The notes below the pieces were generated by a model. The model was not told the origin of the DNA, made no database searches, and saw nothing but the letters and a program-made list of their open reading frames with translations. A DNA stretch of 64,000 bases. It comes from Euglena gracilis. Taxonomy: Eukaryota > Euglenida > Euglenophyceae > Euglenales. The translations under genes were made by a program, and so were the position numbers. Below, one piece after another: positions 46,251 to 58,114 of the stretch. The stretch is from the NCBI GenBank assembly GCA_039621445.1, contig CP154956.1, positions 32,771,437-32,835,436 of the forward strand. The letters run 5' to 3'. Numbering within the stretch: the stretch's first letter is position 1; every line of letters begins with the position of its first letter.

Positions 46251-47440
46251 GATGAGACCCCAAAGTTGGCACTTCACTTTTTGTCCGGGCCAAGCACATT
46301 GGTTAATTTCGCTTTTTTTCCAGCAATTTGCGTGCAATCCTCTCGTCTTACAGCTCGATAATCGTCTTTTCCGACCAAAATCTAACCCAAGCTGCCAAAG
46401 GGAACCTCGCTGGGTGACGGGAGAGATTCCCTGCCCTGATCCCCCATCCAATTCTCCCCCTGATGCCCCGTTTCAACGCTGACCTGCCCCTCACTCCCCC
46501 GCGTCACAGCTCTCCTTCACATACTCGGGTTCCTCACAGTCACCGCGCAGTTGTCCAGTTGCCCTTCTTTTTGAGGTGCCGTTCGGCCAGCACGTCCCCC
46601 CTGCTTTGCATCGCGCTCCACCCTCCCTTCTTGTGTGCTGCATTGCCTTTCCCCCCATTTGGTGGCTGGTTTTTCCCTCCCTCCCCCCCCATGGGATGGC
46701 TGCCCCCCTCCTCCTTGCATGGAAACTGGGTCCCCTGAAGCTGGCTTGCTTGGCCCGGAACGTTTTTAGATGAAAATGCGTTAAATTTTCCCCTGGCCCG
46801 TGGGTGAGGGAGGAGGGAGGGAGGGAGGGGGGGTGAAACTTTGGTAATCTCCCTCCCAGAGGCTCAAGAGTGAGCGGGTGAGTTCTCCAATGGGGTGTAC
46901 ACCTTATATTGGACCGAAGTTTTGGACCCTCGGCGGGGTGACACTTATTTGGGCACTACCCAATAGCGGTTCAATGTAAAAGTGGATTTTGGGGGGGGGT
47001 GCACCTTTTGTATTTTCGGGCCCGGTGTGACACTTATTTGGGCACTTCGCACCATTTGGGTACTGGGCACTTAAATGGGGGTTACCTTAAATTTAACCTT
47101 GGTCAGGCGCCTGTGGGGCACTGTTTCCATTAGGATGGTGGAGGAGGCCGTCGACGTGGTGGGTCCTCTGGTGCATCGGGGACCCCATCCACATCGAAGC
47201 CAACCCCCCCTCCTCCTGTCCCTTCCGGCCTGCGAGGGCCTCCTTCCCCTTGAGCAGGCGGCACAGCCCCCCCTGCCCCCATCCCACCCTCTGCTTGCTC
47301 TGAGAACCCCCCCCCCTTGGCGGTCACAGCAATGGTCGTGACCCGCTGCTGGCTGGCACAGCCCTTGTCGTGACCCCTGCCCCCCCTGCCGCATAACCTC
47401 TACCCCCGTCGCCAGCCCTTTCCCACCCGCCAGCCCGCGG

Positions 47441-48057
47441 ATGGGCCCCCGCCCGACGCTGAGGCGGGGCCGGCTGCTGCTCGTCCTCCTCACCCTCCGC
47501 CTGGCCGGCGGGGCCACAGCCGCCCCCTCGGCCGGTGCGGGCTCGGCAGTTCCGCCGGACGCCGAGGTGTGCGTACCCCGTCGCAGGTTGCCAGTCGTAT
47601 GTTGAACATCCTCCCGTGGTCGTTGACCGCAGGTTAGGGTTGCAAGCAAGGGGGGGCTCTTCCCTTATTGCACATGTTAACGTTTACGAGCAGCGCAAAT
47701 GGGTGATGGCGGGTCTTTGGGATTCAACAGCTGGGCTGAGGATGGGCCGAGATCAGCTGCGTTGGTGGAATTCCCCACTGATTTGGGCCCCGGGATTTGT
47801 GTGCCGTAGGCGGTGTCGGCCCTCGGGGTGGCGGCCTCCCGGGTCGCCGACCTCACCTCGGCCGCCACCGCCAGCACGGAGCCCAGCAGCTCCCTGTGGG
47901 TCATCCCCGTGACCATCGCGGCGCTCTTTGTGGGCCTGTTTCTGATGCTGGTTCTGGCGTGGACATTCTACAGGTGCGCGCGACGCAGAATGTTTGTGTG
48001 TTACGTTACGGATACGACAGGACGCAGGAAACCCGTCGATGTGCCCCCTCTGGGGAT

Positions 48058-48091
<34 letters not shown>

Positions 48092-48287
48092 CAGAGGTGT
48101 GGGTCTGTTCAAAGTGCGGCACTGTCAACCACTGCCCTCCTCCTGCCCCAGGGCCAACCTCAAGTACCCCGGCCTCTGCCTCCCTGACCGCCACCACCGT
48201 CGCCAACGCCACCCCCCTCCCCCGCCCCCAGGCTTTGGGCGAACACCCCAATCGGTGCAGGCCAGGCTATCCACTTTTCCCGAATAA
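47441..48287 (+). CDS. Small predicted type I membrane protein, 3 exons, 141 aa
   Basis: Exons 47441-47566, 47810-47973 and 48152-48287 (TAA 48285-48287); both introns are GT-AG and in phase. Residues 1-27 form a signal peptide: basic MGPRPTLRRGR, a Leu-rich core and a GGATA-type cleavage site. A short Ala/Ser/Thr-rich lumenal or external part follows (about 28-70). Residues about 71-96 form one membrane span (WVIPVTIAALFVGLFLMLVL), ended by WTFYR. The tail is about 45 residues, His/Arg/Pro-rich with RHHRRQRHPPPPPP. No enzyme motif, so no function is proposed. The second intron carries a GT microsatellite (about 48060-48090). Codon bias is strongly GC3 in exons 1 and 2. The start codon is the first ATG before the signal sequence. 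Confidence 0.78.
48060..48090. repeat. GT microsatellite
   Basis: About 15 GT units inside the second intron of the membrane-protein gene. Confidence 0.95.
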
Positions 48288-50827
48288 TGGCATAGAATTG
48301 TTTGTAAAGGTTTTGGGCATATTTTTTTTGGACAAATTGAGGGAACTACAAATTCTTTTGATTTGATTTTGGGCACTCGATATTTTGTTGTTCTCTCTGG
48401 TACATTCTATCTTTCCACAATCGTTGGAATTCATGTTAAACCCCCCTCCCTATATGTCCGCAGAGCCCTAATTGTGCGCAGTGCCCTAATAAGTCCGAAA
48501 CTACCCCCCTAAATATTGTCCAAACCCAAATTGGACACATTATCACTTGAATTATTGCTTCGCATCACAAGAAGGGGGAAAACTGAAAAAGAGTGGTGGA
48601 CAGTCAAGTATTTTGTGCTTTGCCCTAACAAGTGCACATTTTTTTCTAATAAGTGCGCACCCCTTGTGGTCGGAAACTACGTCCTTAGAATGTGCGCACC
48701 CGTGCACTTATACGGGGGGGTTACACATCACTCTTTTGTTCTGGTCAAGCTTTCCCTCTGAGGGATCTCTGCTGCTTTTTTTTGTGGGGGCGCCAAATTT
48801 TCCATATGAATAAACCTTTTCCGAGCCATGTTAGGATTTTGCACATTTTTTTGGCCGCCATTTCTCTTTGAACTCTCTGACCGCTGCCCCCTGGTAGCTT
48901 TGCATTGTGTATTTTACCAGCGACTGCAGGGTTGGGTCAACGGGACAGAGACACTGACAATTACCATGTAACCGACACTTCTCATTACACACCAGCCGTG
49001 CAAGACCCCGCTACCACGAGGAATTGGGGAGCTAACGACCCGAACTCCCAGAAGGCCCCCTCCCCACTATTTATAACCCCAGGGGGCACTAGATCTGATT
49101 TGAAGGTTGGCCCCAAAGGGGGAGGAGGGTTGGAATAAGGCGGTGTTGTAAGCCAAGCCTTGGTGTGTATGTCTGCTAAAGACGTCTTTCCAGCCTTCCA
49201 GGCTGGTACATCAAGGCATTTTGGACATTTTGTGTGTGTGTTTTTTTTTGACCTCATGTGGGTCCTGACATGATTCCCACCTGTGTTTCAGTGCACTCGA
49301 AATTTTCTCACATTTACCGCCGTGTTTTCTTTTTCTTTTTTTTAATATGGTTTGCAAAAGCCTGCCCTCCCCACTCCCCTCCCTTGCTGCCCTCTGCAGA
49401 ATCCATACCGCCGCCCACAGCCCTGGCTTCATGTGAGACTGGGTGGGGACAGGATCTGTCCGTTGGCATATTATGTAGTATTTATGGTCTTTTGTGGTTT
49501 TCTAAAATGCACTTCCTTGCACTCTTCGTGGAGCCTGTAGGGAACCAGGGCAGACTTCTGCTTAAGGGTTTTGCAGTTACCCCCCCCCCCCCCCGGGGGA
49601 TTTGCCTGCAGCTGGTCCAAATTTGGCTGGTGGCTATATCATTGGACCCTCTCAGTCACTGGGACCTGGGGGGGGGGGGGCGTCTGCTGGCAGGGCTTGC
49701 CAGGGGCCTTTAAATTTGTTTAATCCCAGAGAGGTGGAGTCAAAATATCCATATGTATAAAATGTCAAAATTTATGCTGTGAAGCGCCAGGATTTTTTTG
49801 GCCCCTCAAGGTGCCCGTTTTGGGTATTTTGGTAATTTTTTTGTTACAAAATCAGTCCAAAACGCGCTGAAACCCCATTTTCAACTTGGCGCAGCTAGAG
49901 CTCCCTGAAGCATGAGTGCACTTATACTGGACCGCCGCCTCTGGCACTGGGCGGTGCGCTATTTGGACCTCAAACGACGTTCGAACTCTAGAGCCCCCTC
50001 CTGCCGTTACCATGCCTGATTTTTGACGATTTTCTTCAGAAGTCCTATTTGAGATGCAGCCATCGGCGGCGGGGTGTTGCATTTTCATTTGGACCCTGTG
50101 CTTGTAGCGTCCCCGCGCTTCCATTCGGCGGGGCAGGTTTAGCCAACTGCAAGTGGACCCCTGGGGTCCTTAAGCAAAAGCCTGCAGGCCAAGCCCGTGT
50201 TGTTGTCTGCCCACTTCTTTCGCCGTTTTTTTTTCACGGAAAAGTGCACGGGTTCCCATAAACCTTTTCTCTGAAATTTTCCCAGACATTTTCCTGGGAA
50301 AGTAATGCAGTCAACTGCCACCCATTTGGGACAGTGAGTGCGGGGGCGTGCAGTGTATGTGCAAGGGCGGCTCTCCCAGTGTGGTCCACCCATGAGCTTC
50401 CCCCCCCCCCCCCACTGCATCGCCCTCTCTCCCCATCGCCTTCCGCCCGCTGGCCGGGACTCTGCCGCCGCCCCCGCCCTCCTCCGCCCCGTCCTATTCC
50501 CACACCCGCCGCATCCATTCATTCACTTAACCCAGTGTGACGTGACCCCACCCCTGGGGGTTTTCAATGATGAGTTTGGGTCGCTGGACCCCCTACCCAG
50601 GGGTCAGCCCAAACCCCCCGAAGGCCGGGTTGCCTGGGGCCTTCTTAAGAGGTTGTGGCCAGTTTGGGGTGGTTTTGGGCTGGGTGAGTGGGTGGAGCCA
50701 CCCACCCACTGGGAGAGAGTTGTGGGTGGGCTGGTTTTTGGGAAAAAGTGGGTGGGGTTTTCGCCTGCGAAACCCGGGACAAAGTGCCCCCCCCCCCAGG
50801 GGTCACTAAATGAATCCATGGCCGCAG
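48288..50827. other. Intergenic region
   Basis: Up to about 49550 I see no exon. The stretch has several CTAATAAGTGCGC-like motifs (48480-48720) and AT-rich parts. It then holds the element at 49551-50184 and a second poly-C/poly-G repeat at 50532-50815 with ends GTGACCCCACCCCTGGGGG and CCCCCCAGGGGTCAC, just before the first exon of the next gene. Confidence 0.5.
49551..50184. mobile_element. CTTAAGG element, 634 bp
   Basis: Ends CAGACTTCTGCTTAAGG and CCTTAAGCAAAAGCCTG (inverse, two mismatches). No clear 8-bp duplication. The interior holds CAGCTGGTCCAAATTTGGCTG and poly-C/poly-G blocks typical of the family. Longer than the other members. Confidence 0.65.
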
Positions 50828-53800
50828 CCGCACACGCACGCCCCCGGCGGCCGCGGCCGACCCGGCGCCGTGCTGCACACTGGCCCCCGCCGTGTCCACC
50901 CGCTTGGGGGGCGACCGCCCCGCGTCCTTCGCTGGCGCCGCCCGGTCCCCGCTCTTCCTGCAACCAACCCGCCCTGAGGTGGGTCCCAAAGGCCTGTTGC
51001 CTTCAGAAAAGGTTTACAGTGCACTTATTCACACATTTGAAAAAAACGTTGCAGTGAACTGCTGACACGAATTGGCAACGAGGTGTGCAAGACATCCTTG
51101 AGTTGTTCACCCAATAAATTGGTTTGTGGTACTTTTTTTCTTCCACCATTTTTTTACAGCCAGTTTTTTTGTGAGGTGGTCTTCACCCAGCATCACGCCA
51201 TGACAATCCTTCCGACCAAAGGATTCCGCCAGCACACAGCACGCATCAATGCGCGTGCAAAACGACAGCCGTCTGCTGCAGGCCCCCTCGGCGCCACAGG
51301 GGGGGCTGCGGGCATGAGGGCCGGGACCAGCCAGCCTTCATCCGCAGCAGCAGTGCCCCACTGGCCGGCTGCCCGGGCATGCCCCTCCATCACTCCATTC
51401 CGCCCTCTCCGCCTGTCACCTGGTTTCTGGTTTCCCGGCCACTGGGAAATTTGAAGGATTAACCCCCAAAGAAGACCCGGGTCTTATTTTAGGGTTGTTT
51501 CCATTTGCTGTAAACCTCCCGGGGGTCTTATTTTATTGTTGTTTTTTTTTTGCCAGACCTGGGCCCAGCAAAACAACATTCTTCCGGTTTCAAAACCACA
51601 AACAATTTTATTTCGGCACTTCGCCCCATGTGTAAGTTGTTATTGTCATCTACCACGTTTTTGCACCTCGAAAATCCGAAAATCTTTGAGATTTCATCAT
51701 TTTTGTGTCTGAAAATGGGGCTTTTTGGCAATCTTCCAAGGAGAATTTTCAACCTCCCTGGCTTCGCTCCCCCAAAGGGGTCTTAATTCTGAGGTGTTTT
51801 ATTTTTGGGTTTTTGCTCAATTGGCCCAGGAGGGGGGGGGGGCATGCGCTACCCCAAAGCCTGCCGTCCGTCGGAGGAGTCCCTTGCACGGGGACCCAAC
51901 GGATGACGCCCTCCCATCTTTCCCCTGCCGGCCTGTGTCAGTCCACAGTCAGGTGCCTGCCTGGCGCCACGCCACCACCTCGCCGCCCATCCCTGAGACA
52001 GTCATCTACCCAGTGGAGGAGCGGGACATGGGGACGGTCTGGGTTGGCCGGGAACAAGCACCTCTCTTGCTAAAATGGCCTAAAATGACCTAAAATGACC
52101 GAAAATGACCGAAAATGGGCAATTTTTGGAGCTTGACTATAGGTGCTTGGCCGGGAGGAGCGACCCCTCTGGCCGGACGCGCTCACCACCGACTTCGCCA
52201 CGGACTTTGGGTGGCCGGAGGGGCTGCCCTCGATGGCGGGCTGGGGCCACTCAGGTCACTAGCAGGATGCACACCATCCATCGGCAGCGGGACAGCACAA
52301 GGCACCATGCCATTTGCAGACACGATGCTCACCCGCAAAACTCCCTCTTCCAGAGGTCATCCGTCGCTTAAGCGAGAGACCCACCCACCCACAGAAGTCC
52401 AGCCCCCCCGGAGGGCAGGTGGGTTAGGGCTGCTGGACACCCCTCCCCTCCGGGTCGTTGCGCCATGTGGCAGTGCGTCCCGGTGAAGGCTGAGCCGAAA
52501 GTTTTTGCAAGGGTTTTGGTTTTTGGTGGGTTTTGGGTGGGTGGGTGGGTGGGTGGGGGACCCACCCCCAAAACCATCCACGCACTCAGGCTTCTTTTTA
52601 AGTCAGAAGACCCCCCCCCCCCAGCGGGGGTGGGTTGGTGGGTCTGGGGCCGGACCCTGCCTTGGAGGGGGGGGGTCCCAGGCCAGAGGCCCAAATGTGG
52701 GTGAAGTGCCGAATTTATTTGGCCCGAGACGGGCCGATTTTGGGTGGGGGGGGCCCTGCCCCCCCCCCCCCCCAGGGGTGGGGTCCTGCGCTGTGCTGGG
52801 CCTTAAGAAGAAGCCTGCACGCACCCCAAAACCCTGTATGGGTGGGGTTTTGGGGTGGAAATGTGGTTGGGTGGGTTCGGACCCAAAATTCTACCACGCC
52901 TCTTTGCCCCCCGAAGAATTTTCCGCGCGAGAACCTGACAGGGCCCCACAAGGGAAACTGTCACGGTTCCAGTGTTGTCCAACCTGTCATTGTCAGGGTC
53001 CCCGGTATTGGCCAGCCAGGTGCCAGTTTCCTGGTGGGGTGGGGGGGGCAGATTAGCCCTCAACCCCTGGGTTTCCCACATACGCCTAAAGTGGAGCCCC
53101 GCACTTAAGTTTGGGGTACTATGGGGGGCTTGGGGGGGGTGTTGGGGGTGTCCGGAAACATGAGGGGCTGGACGTCTCTGGTCCCCACCCTCCGGGGGGC
53201 CCCACGCCGGACGTCGGCGTCGACGCAGAGCCCGCACCGCCGGGGCCGCCGCACGCGGTCGCCCTCGCCCCCGCACCGTCCGCCACCCTGGTGCCCCGGG
53301 CGGCGCCGTTCCCCCTCAGCTCGGGGCCCCGGGCCTTCCCGGCCCACCCGCCAGCCTGGACCACGCTGACCCCGTCGGTGGGGGCCTCGGCAGGCGTCCA
53401 GGGGCGCCGACCTCCAGGTTGGTGGGGTGGGGTGGTAGTGAGGCGGCAACGGGTGTGGTGGTGGTGGTGCTGGTGGTGGTGGTGGGTCGAGGCAGATTGG
53501 CCGGTCCGTTCCACGTGTGCTTTTCCCGGTTGCCGCTGGGGAGCCGCCCTCCCCAACCCACCACCCGGCGGGGAAGGGCCAAATCAAGCGTTCACTTCGA
53601 CCTCCCCTTTTCCGAGAAGACAGCGATTGGGTCGTTCGGCTGTTCCTTGGCAGAGCACAGTACTACCTCACCCCCCCCCCCTCCAAAGAGGCTGGCGCCT
53701 CTGCCCCCGCCTCGGTGTTTACAGACTGGGCCGGGGACTCCCCCCTCTCCCCCAGCCACGTCATGACGGACTTCTTTCCCCCGCCGGGGCCGGGCGCTGC

Positions 53801-54842
53801 CCCGGCCCCCCTGGCGGTCCGGGCCCAGCGGGTCCCCTGGTCCCCCCTACACAGCACATGGGGATGTGGCGTGGGGTTGCGGGGCGCATGTGTGTGTTTG
53901 TGAGTTTGTGTGTGTGGGTGCGGGTGTGTGGGTGTTTATGGGTCCGAGCACCCATGTGGTGTGTTCTTTACCCAGGGTGCCCTCCAGATGGGGGTCAGCT
54001 GCCCCCGACCTCCCAACGGTGCTGTGCCCTGCGACCTCCCTCACCCCCGTCGTCGTTTCGGAACCGTACCACCGCTTCCAGTTGGGCAGGGTAGCGACCG
54101 TGGCAGATTGGCCAACAGTGGCGTTTGACGAGATTTTTGCCGGTGGAACGTGCCTTTCCTTCCTGGATCGCCGAGCAGTGGCATGCCCAGAAGCAACTTG
54201 GGGCCAGCCGTACCTCCCCCTGGCCGCCTCCCGATTCATTGAAACTCCGCGAGACCATTTGCTCATGCTTCTGTCTGGCCAATGTGTCCTTGTCATGGTT
54301 CGGGGGCTGACTGACGTGCTTTTTTTCCAGCCGGACAAAACTCTTTTTTTTGTGTGTCCAACCTCGTTCCTGCCTCATGGAGGGGGTCGCCATGCAACAG
54401 TCCCTGCTCGGGTGAAGAGTGAAGGGGGAGGCCCCCCCGAAGTCCGCACCGGAGTTGCCACCCGACATACCCTCCGGGCCGTTCAACGCAGCGATGACAT
54501 CCAACCCGTACGTCATCGCCTCCCGGCCAGGTGTGGCTCGGCCCGAGCTGTAGGGGCCGTGTGGTGGGGGATGGCCGGGGAGCTCAGTGGGGCAGGGTGG
54601 GGGGGGGGGGAAGCCGCCACCTCTGCTGCCAGTGGTACTGTGAGCCGCCGGTGCCGGACCCAGCCGCCCTCTTCATGGAGGTGCCCATCGCGCGGGACGT
54701 CCCCGCCGCCCCCACGTTGCCGTTCGTCCAGGGAGTTCCCACGCGTGATGGGCGCTGGGTGGGAGTGGAATTGACGGGGTGGACCACAGGGGCGCCAGGG
54801 GTCATGCAAACGCACCGCAACCGCAGCGCAACGACACATTAG
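50828..54842 (+). CDS. Proline-rich protein, unknown function, about 8 exons
   Basis: Family not recognised. Exons by codon bias and phase: 50828-50978, 51953-52036, 52143-52254, about 53160-53417, 53689-53863, 53976-54090, 54425-54530, about 54621-54842 (TAG 54840-54842). Joins 50978/51953, 52036/52143, 53417/53689 and 54090/54425 fit in phase with GT-AG. The exon 53160-53417 has about 97 percent GC3. Readable motifs: TVIYPVEERDMGT, LWPDALTTDFATDFGWPEG, ASVFTDWAGDSPLSPSHVMT, VVVSEPYHRFQLG, AMTSNPYVIASRP, ALFMEVPIARDVP. Pro/Ala-rich linkers separate short conserved-looking blocks; no signal peptide or membrane span was seen. The joins 52254/53160 and 54530/54621 do not fit, so an exon may be missing at each. 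Element D starts 53 bp after the stop. Confidence 0.58.
52925..53050. repeat. CTGTCAGGGTCCC repeat unit
   Basis: Contains AACCTGACAGGGCCCC, GGGAAACTGTCACGG and CCTGTCATTGTCAGGGTCCC. Relative of 1857-2060. It lies in an intron of the proline-rich gene. Confidence 0.6.
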
Positions 54843-56076
54843 CATGGGACTGGACTGCAGGCTGGCGACAGAAGGTGCCGCCGTCCCCAAACCGCTTAGG
54901 CGGCCTAATTCGCACTTAAGCTTTTTTCGTTTGATGCGCGCATTTGCGCAAATTTACGATTTTTTTGATTGTGCTCTGTTTCGGCTGTGAAGGCCCGGGG
55001 GGTGTGAAAACACGGCAACAAGAGAGTGCAAAAAACGATCGAAATTCTGATTTTGGCTGTGAGACCCCCGGGACTTTGGCGAAAAACAGTGATTTTGGGG
55101 GGTGTCGGGAAGGACTTTGTGGGCCCAAACCTACGGGACCCTGCCGGCCCACCCTGAAAAAAACGCTAAAAAGCACCATAGGAACGGGACCTTTACTGCC
55201 CCTGTTGCTTCTTTCGGCTGTGTCACCGAGTGTGTCCGAGCTGCCGGCGGTGTGCGTCCTGGGTGTTTGCCGGACTGCGTTGCTTGCGGCACCCCAGTGT
55301 GGTGTTTGTGGGCTGTTCGTTAAAGTGCAGGGAGGAAGGTCCGGGGGGTGTGGGTGTGGTGTGACAGACACAAAACATTTTTATGCGCGCATTTGCGCAA
55401 ATGCGCGCATAAAAATGTTTTGTGTTTGATGCGCGCATTTGCGCAAATGAACGCAAAGAAGAACGGTGTGACAGAAACACAGCCGTCAAACGCCGACAGC
55501 GGAAGTGGTTTACTTGCGCATTTGCGTGCATCACGTTGTTTGTGGGCGCAAATGCGCAATAAAACAGATGTAAATTGTTCAGTTTACATCTGTTTTATTT
55601 GCGCACTTGCGTCCATAAAACAACGTGATGCGCGCAAATGCGCAAAAAAGGTAAACCACCAATGGAGGAGTAATAAGTGACTTCCTTTGGCGCTCCTACA
55701 GCCACCCTTAGTGGCTTCTGAGTGGGTTCAACCCAAATGACTACACCGTCCCCTCCGGGATATGGTGTTACGGTGCCGTTTTTGGACCATCGACAGGCCC
55801 GGCAAAAGATGGAGACATAGCATCTTTTGATGGTGGGTGCACAGCCACCCAGTAACGGTGCACGTCCACCGGCACCAATTTTTGGTTCCCAAGGGCCCTG
55901 CGGCTGGCCTGCGGCTTCGGCTCCGCCGCTGCAGCCCCATCAGCTGCTGATGCTTCAGCACCCAACAGGCCAGCATCGACCTCCCCGGTACAACGACACT
56001 CACCACAGCGGCCACGTTATACCCCGCCACCGGGGTGTAAGACTGGGGGGACGACGTGGTGCCAGTGCATGGCAAC

Positions 56077-58114
56077 GGCGCCCCGACGTACAGTGGGGGG
56101 GGGTACTGGCTAGTCGACCGACTAGTCGGTCGACTAGTTCACCGACTACTAGTCGACCGACTAGTCGGTGGGGGGAACTGGCTAGTCGGTCGACTAGTCG
56201 ACCGACTAGCCACTCTAATGTACCAAAAGGGGGGGTCACCGACTTTTTAAGCCCCCCCCCTCCAATACTGATTTGCCTTATTTCGCCTAAAATTTCGTTG
56301 ACATATTTCAAACAGCGAAAAACGCACCATAAGCATCCCTTTTGTTGGTCAACTGTCCCAGGGCCCCAAAAAAACAAAATGCCCTGTGCTGCCGAACCGT
56401 TATGGAAGCGAATTTCTTTTTGCTGCTCAACTGTCCCAGGGCCCCAAAATAACAAAATCCCCTGTGCTGCCGAACCGCTTTGGAAGCGAATTCCTTTTGC
56501 TGCTCAACTGTCCCAGGGCCCCAAAATAACAAAATCCCCTGTGCTGCCGAACCGTTTTGGAAGCGAATTCCTTTTGCTGCTCAACTGTTCCAGGGCCCCA
56601 AAATAACAAAATCCCCTGTGTTGCCGAACCGTTTTGGAAGCGAATTCCTTTTGCTGCTCAACTGTCCCAGGGCCCCAAAATAACAAAATCCCCTGTGCTG
56701 CCGAACCGTTTTGGAAGCGAATTATTTTTGCTGCTCAACTGTCCCAGGGCCCCAAAATAACAAAATCCCCTGTGCTGCCGAACCGTTTTGGAAGCGAATT
56801 CCTTTTGCTGCTCAACTGATCCAGGGCCCCAAAATAACAAAATCCCCTGTGCTGCCGAACCGTTTTGGAAGCGAATTCCTTTTGCTGCTCAACTGTTCCA
56901 GGGCCCCAAAATAACAAAATCCCCTGTGCTGCCGAACCGTTTTGGAAGCGAATTCCTTTTGCTGCTCAACTGTTCCAGGGCCCCAAAATAACAAAATCCC
57001 CTGTGTTGCCGAACCATTTTGGAAGCGAATTCCTTTTGCTGCTCAACTGATCCAGGGCCCCAAAATAACAAAATGCCCTGTGCTGCCGAACCGTTTTGGA
57101 AGCGAATTCCTTTTGCTGCTCAACTGTCCCAGGGCCCCAAAATAACAAAATCCCCTGTGCTGCCGAACCGTTTTGGAAGCGAATTCCTTTTGCTGCTCAA
57201 CTGTCTCAGGGCCCCAAAATAACAAAATCCCCTGTGCTGCCGAACCGTTTTGGAAGCGAATTCCTTTTGCTGCTCAACTGTTCCAGGGCCCCAAAATAAC
57301 AAAATCCCCTGTGCTGCCGAACCGTTTTGGAAGCGAATTCCTTTTGCTGCTCAACTGATCCAGGGCCCCAAAATAACAAAATCCCCTGTGCTGCCGAACC
57401 GTTTTGGAAGCGACTTCTTTTTGCTGCTCAACTGTTCCAGGGCCCCAAAATAACAAAATCTCCTGTGTTGCCGAACCGTTTTGGAAGCGAATTCCTTTTG
57501 CTGCTCAACTGTCCCAGGGCCCCAAAATAACAAAATGCCCTGTGCTGCCGAACCGTTTTGGAAGCGAATTCCTTTTGCTGCTCAACTGTTCCAGGGCCCC
57601 AAAATAACAAAATCCCCTGTGCTGCCGAACCGTTTTGGAAGTGAATTCCTTTTGCTGCTCAACTGTCTCAGAGCCCCAAAATAACAAATCCCCTGTGCTG
57701 CCGAACCGTTTTGGAAGTGAATTCCTTTTGCTGCTCAACTGTTCCAGGGCCCCAAAATAACAAAATCCCCTGTGCTGCCGAACCGTTCTGGAAGCGAATT
57801 CCTTTTCTGCTTTGAAGGCTTCAGACGTGTTTTCTTCGAAATTGTAGGTCAAAACAAGTCAAATCAATGTTGGGGGGGGGCTTAAAAGGTCGGTGACCCC
57901 CCCTTTTGGTACATTAGAGTGGCTAGTCGGTCGACTAGTCGACCGACTAGTCGACCGACTAGCCAGTTGCTCCCATAGCCAGTACCCCCCCCCCCCTTGT
58001 ACCGACTAGTCCACCGACTAGTCGGTCGACTAGTCGGTAGGGGTACTGGCTAGTCGACCGACTAGTCGGTCGACTAGCCAGTACCCCCCCCCTCCACTCT
58101 AATGATTGGGGCCC
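56077..58114. mobile_element. Nested fold-back element with 77-bp tandem array (2038 bp)
   Basis: 8-bp duplication ATGGCAAC on both sides (56069-56076, 58115-58122). Copy B keeps the uninterrupted ATGGCAACCAGCAG at this site. Ends are short and imperfect (GGCGCCCCGA / TTGGGGCCC). Inside the ends lie large inverted clusters of GACTAGTCGACCGACTAGTC (56105-56215 and 57918-58085) and an inverse pair carrying CTAATGTACCAAAAGGGGGG (56213-56232, 57900-57919). The centre is the 77-bp array. No transposase. Confidence 0.88.
56340..57812. repeat. 77-bp tandem repeat, about 19 copies
   Basis: Unit contains GAACCGTTTTGGAAGCGAAT, TTGCTGCTCAACTGTCCCAG and GGCCCCAAAATAACAAAATC. Period is 77, with one unit two bases short near 57685. 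Units differ mainly at one site (TGTCCCAGG, TGTTCCAGG, TGATCCAGG or TGTCTCAGG). The short frames on both strands are repeat by-products; 77 is not a multiple of 3 and no frame crosses the array. Confidence 0.97.

Larger units (their letters stand above)
41639..47440. other. Intergenic region, repeats and doubtful exons
   Basis: Contains the mobile elements at 42951-43350, 44449-44916 and 45792-46250. Two stretches could be exons: 42168-42343 (+), ending QVDGPVLRVTTAGNHVVAG then a stop, with only moderate GC3; and about 45050-45390 (+), Pro/Arg-rich with QPYDWRVWQRRRAAQSVAR. Neither has a partner exon I could join. 43680-44160 is AT-rich and featureless. Confidence 0.4.

Noticed and set aside
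53866-54774. Single 302-codon + frame
   Set aside because: Only part of it (about 53976-54090) has exon-like codon bias. 54425-54530 is better in another frame with correct splice sites, so the long frame is a chance read-through.
56480-57684. Series of about 60-67 codon frames on both strands
   Set aside because: They repeat every 77 bp and come from the tandem array; none crosses more than one unit.
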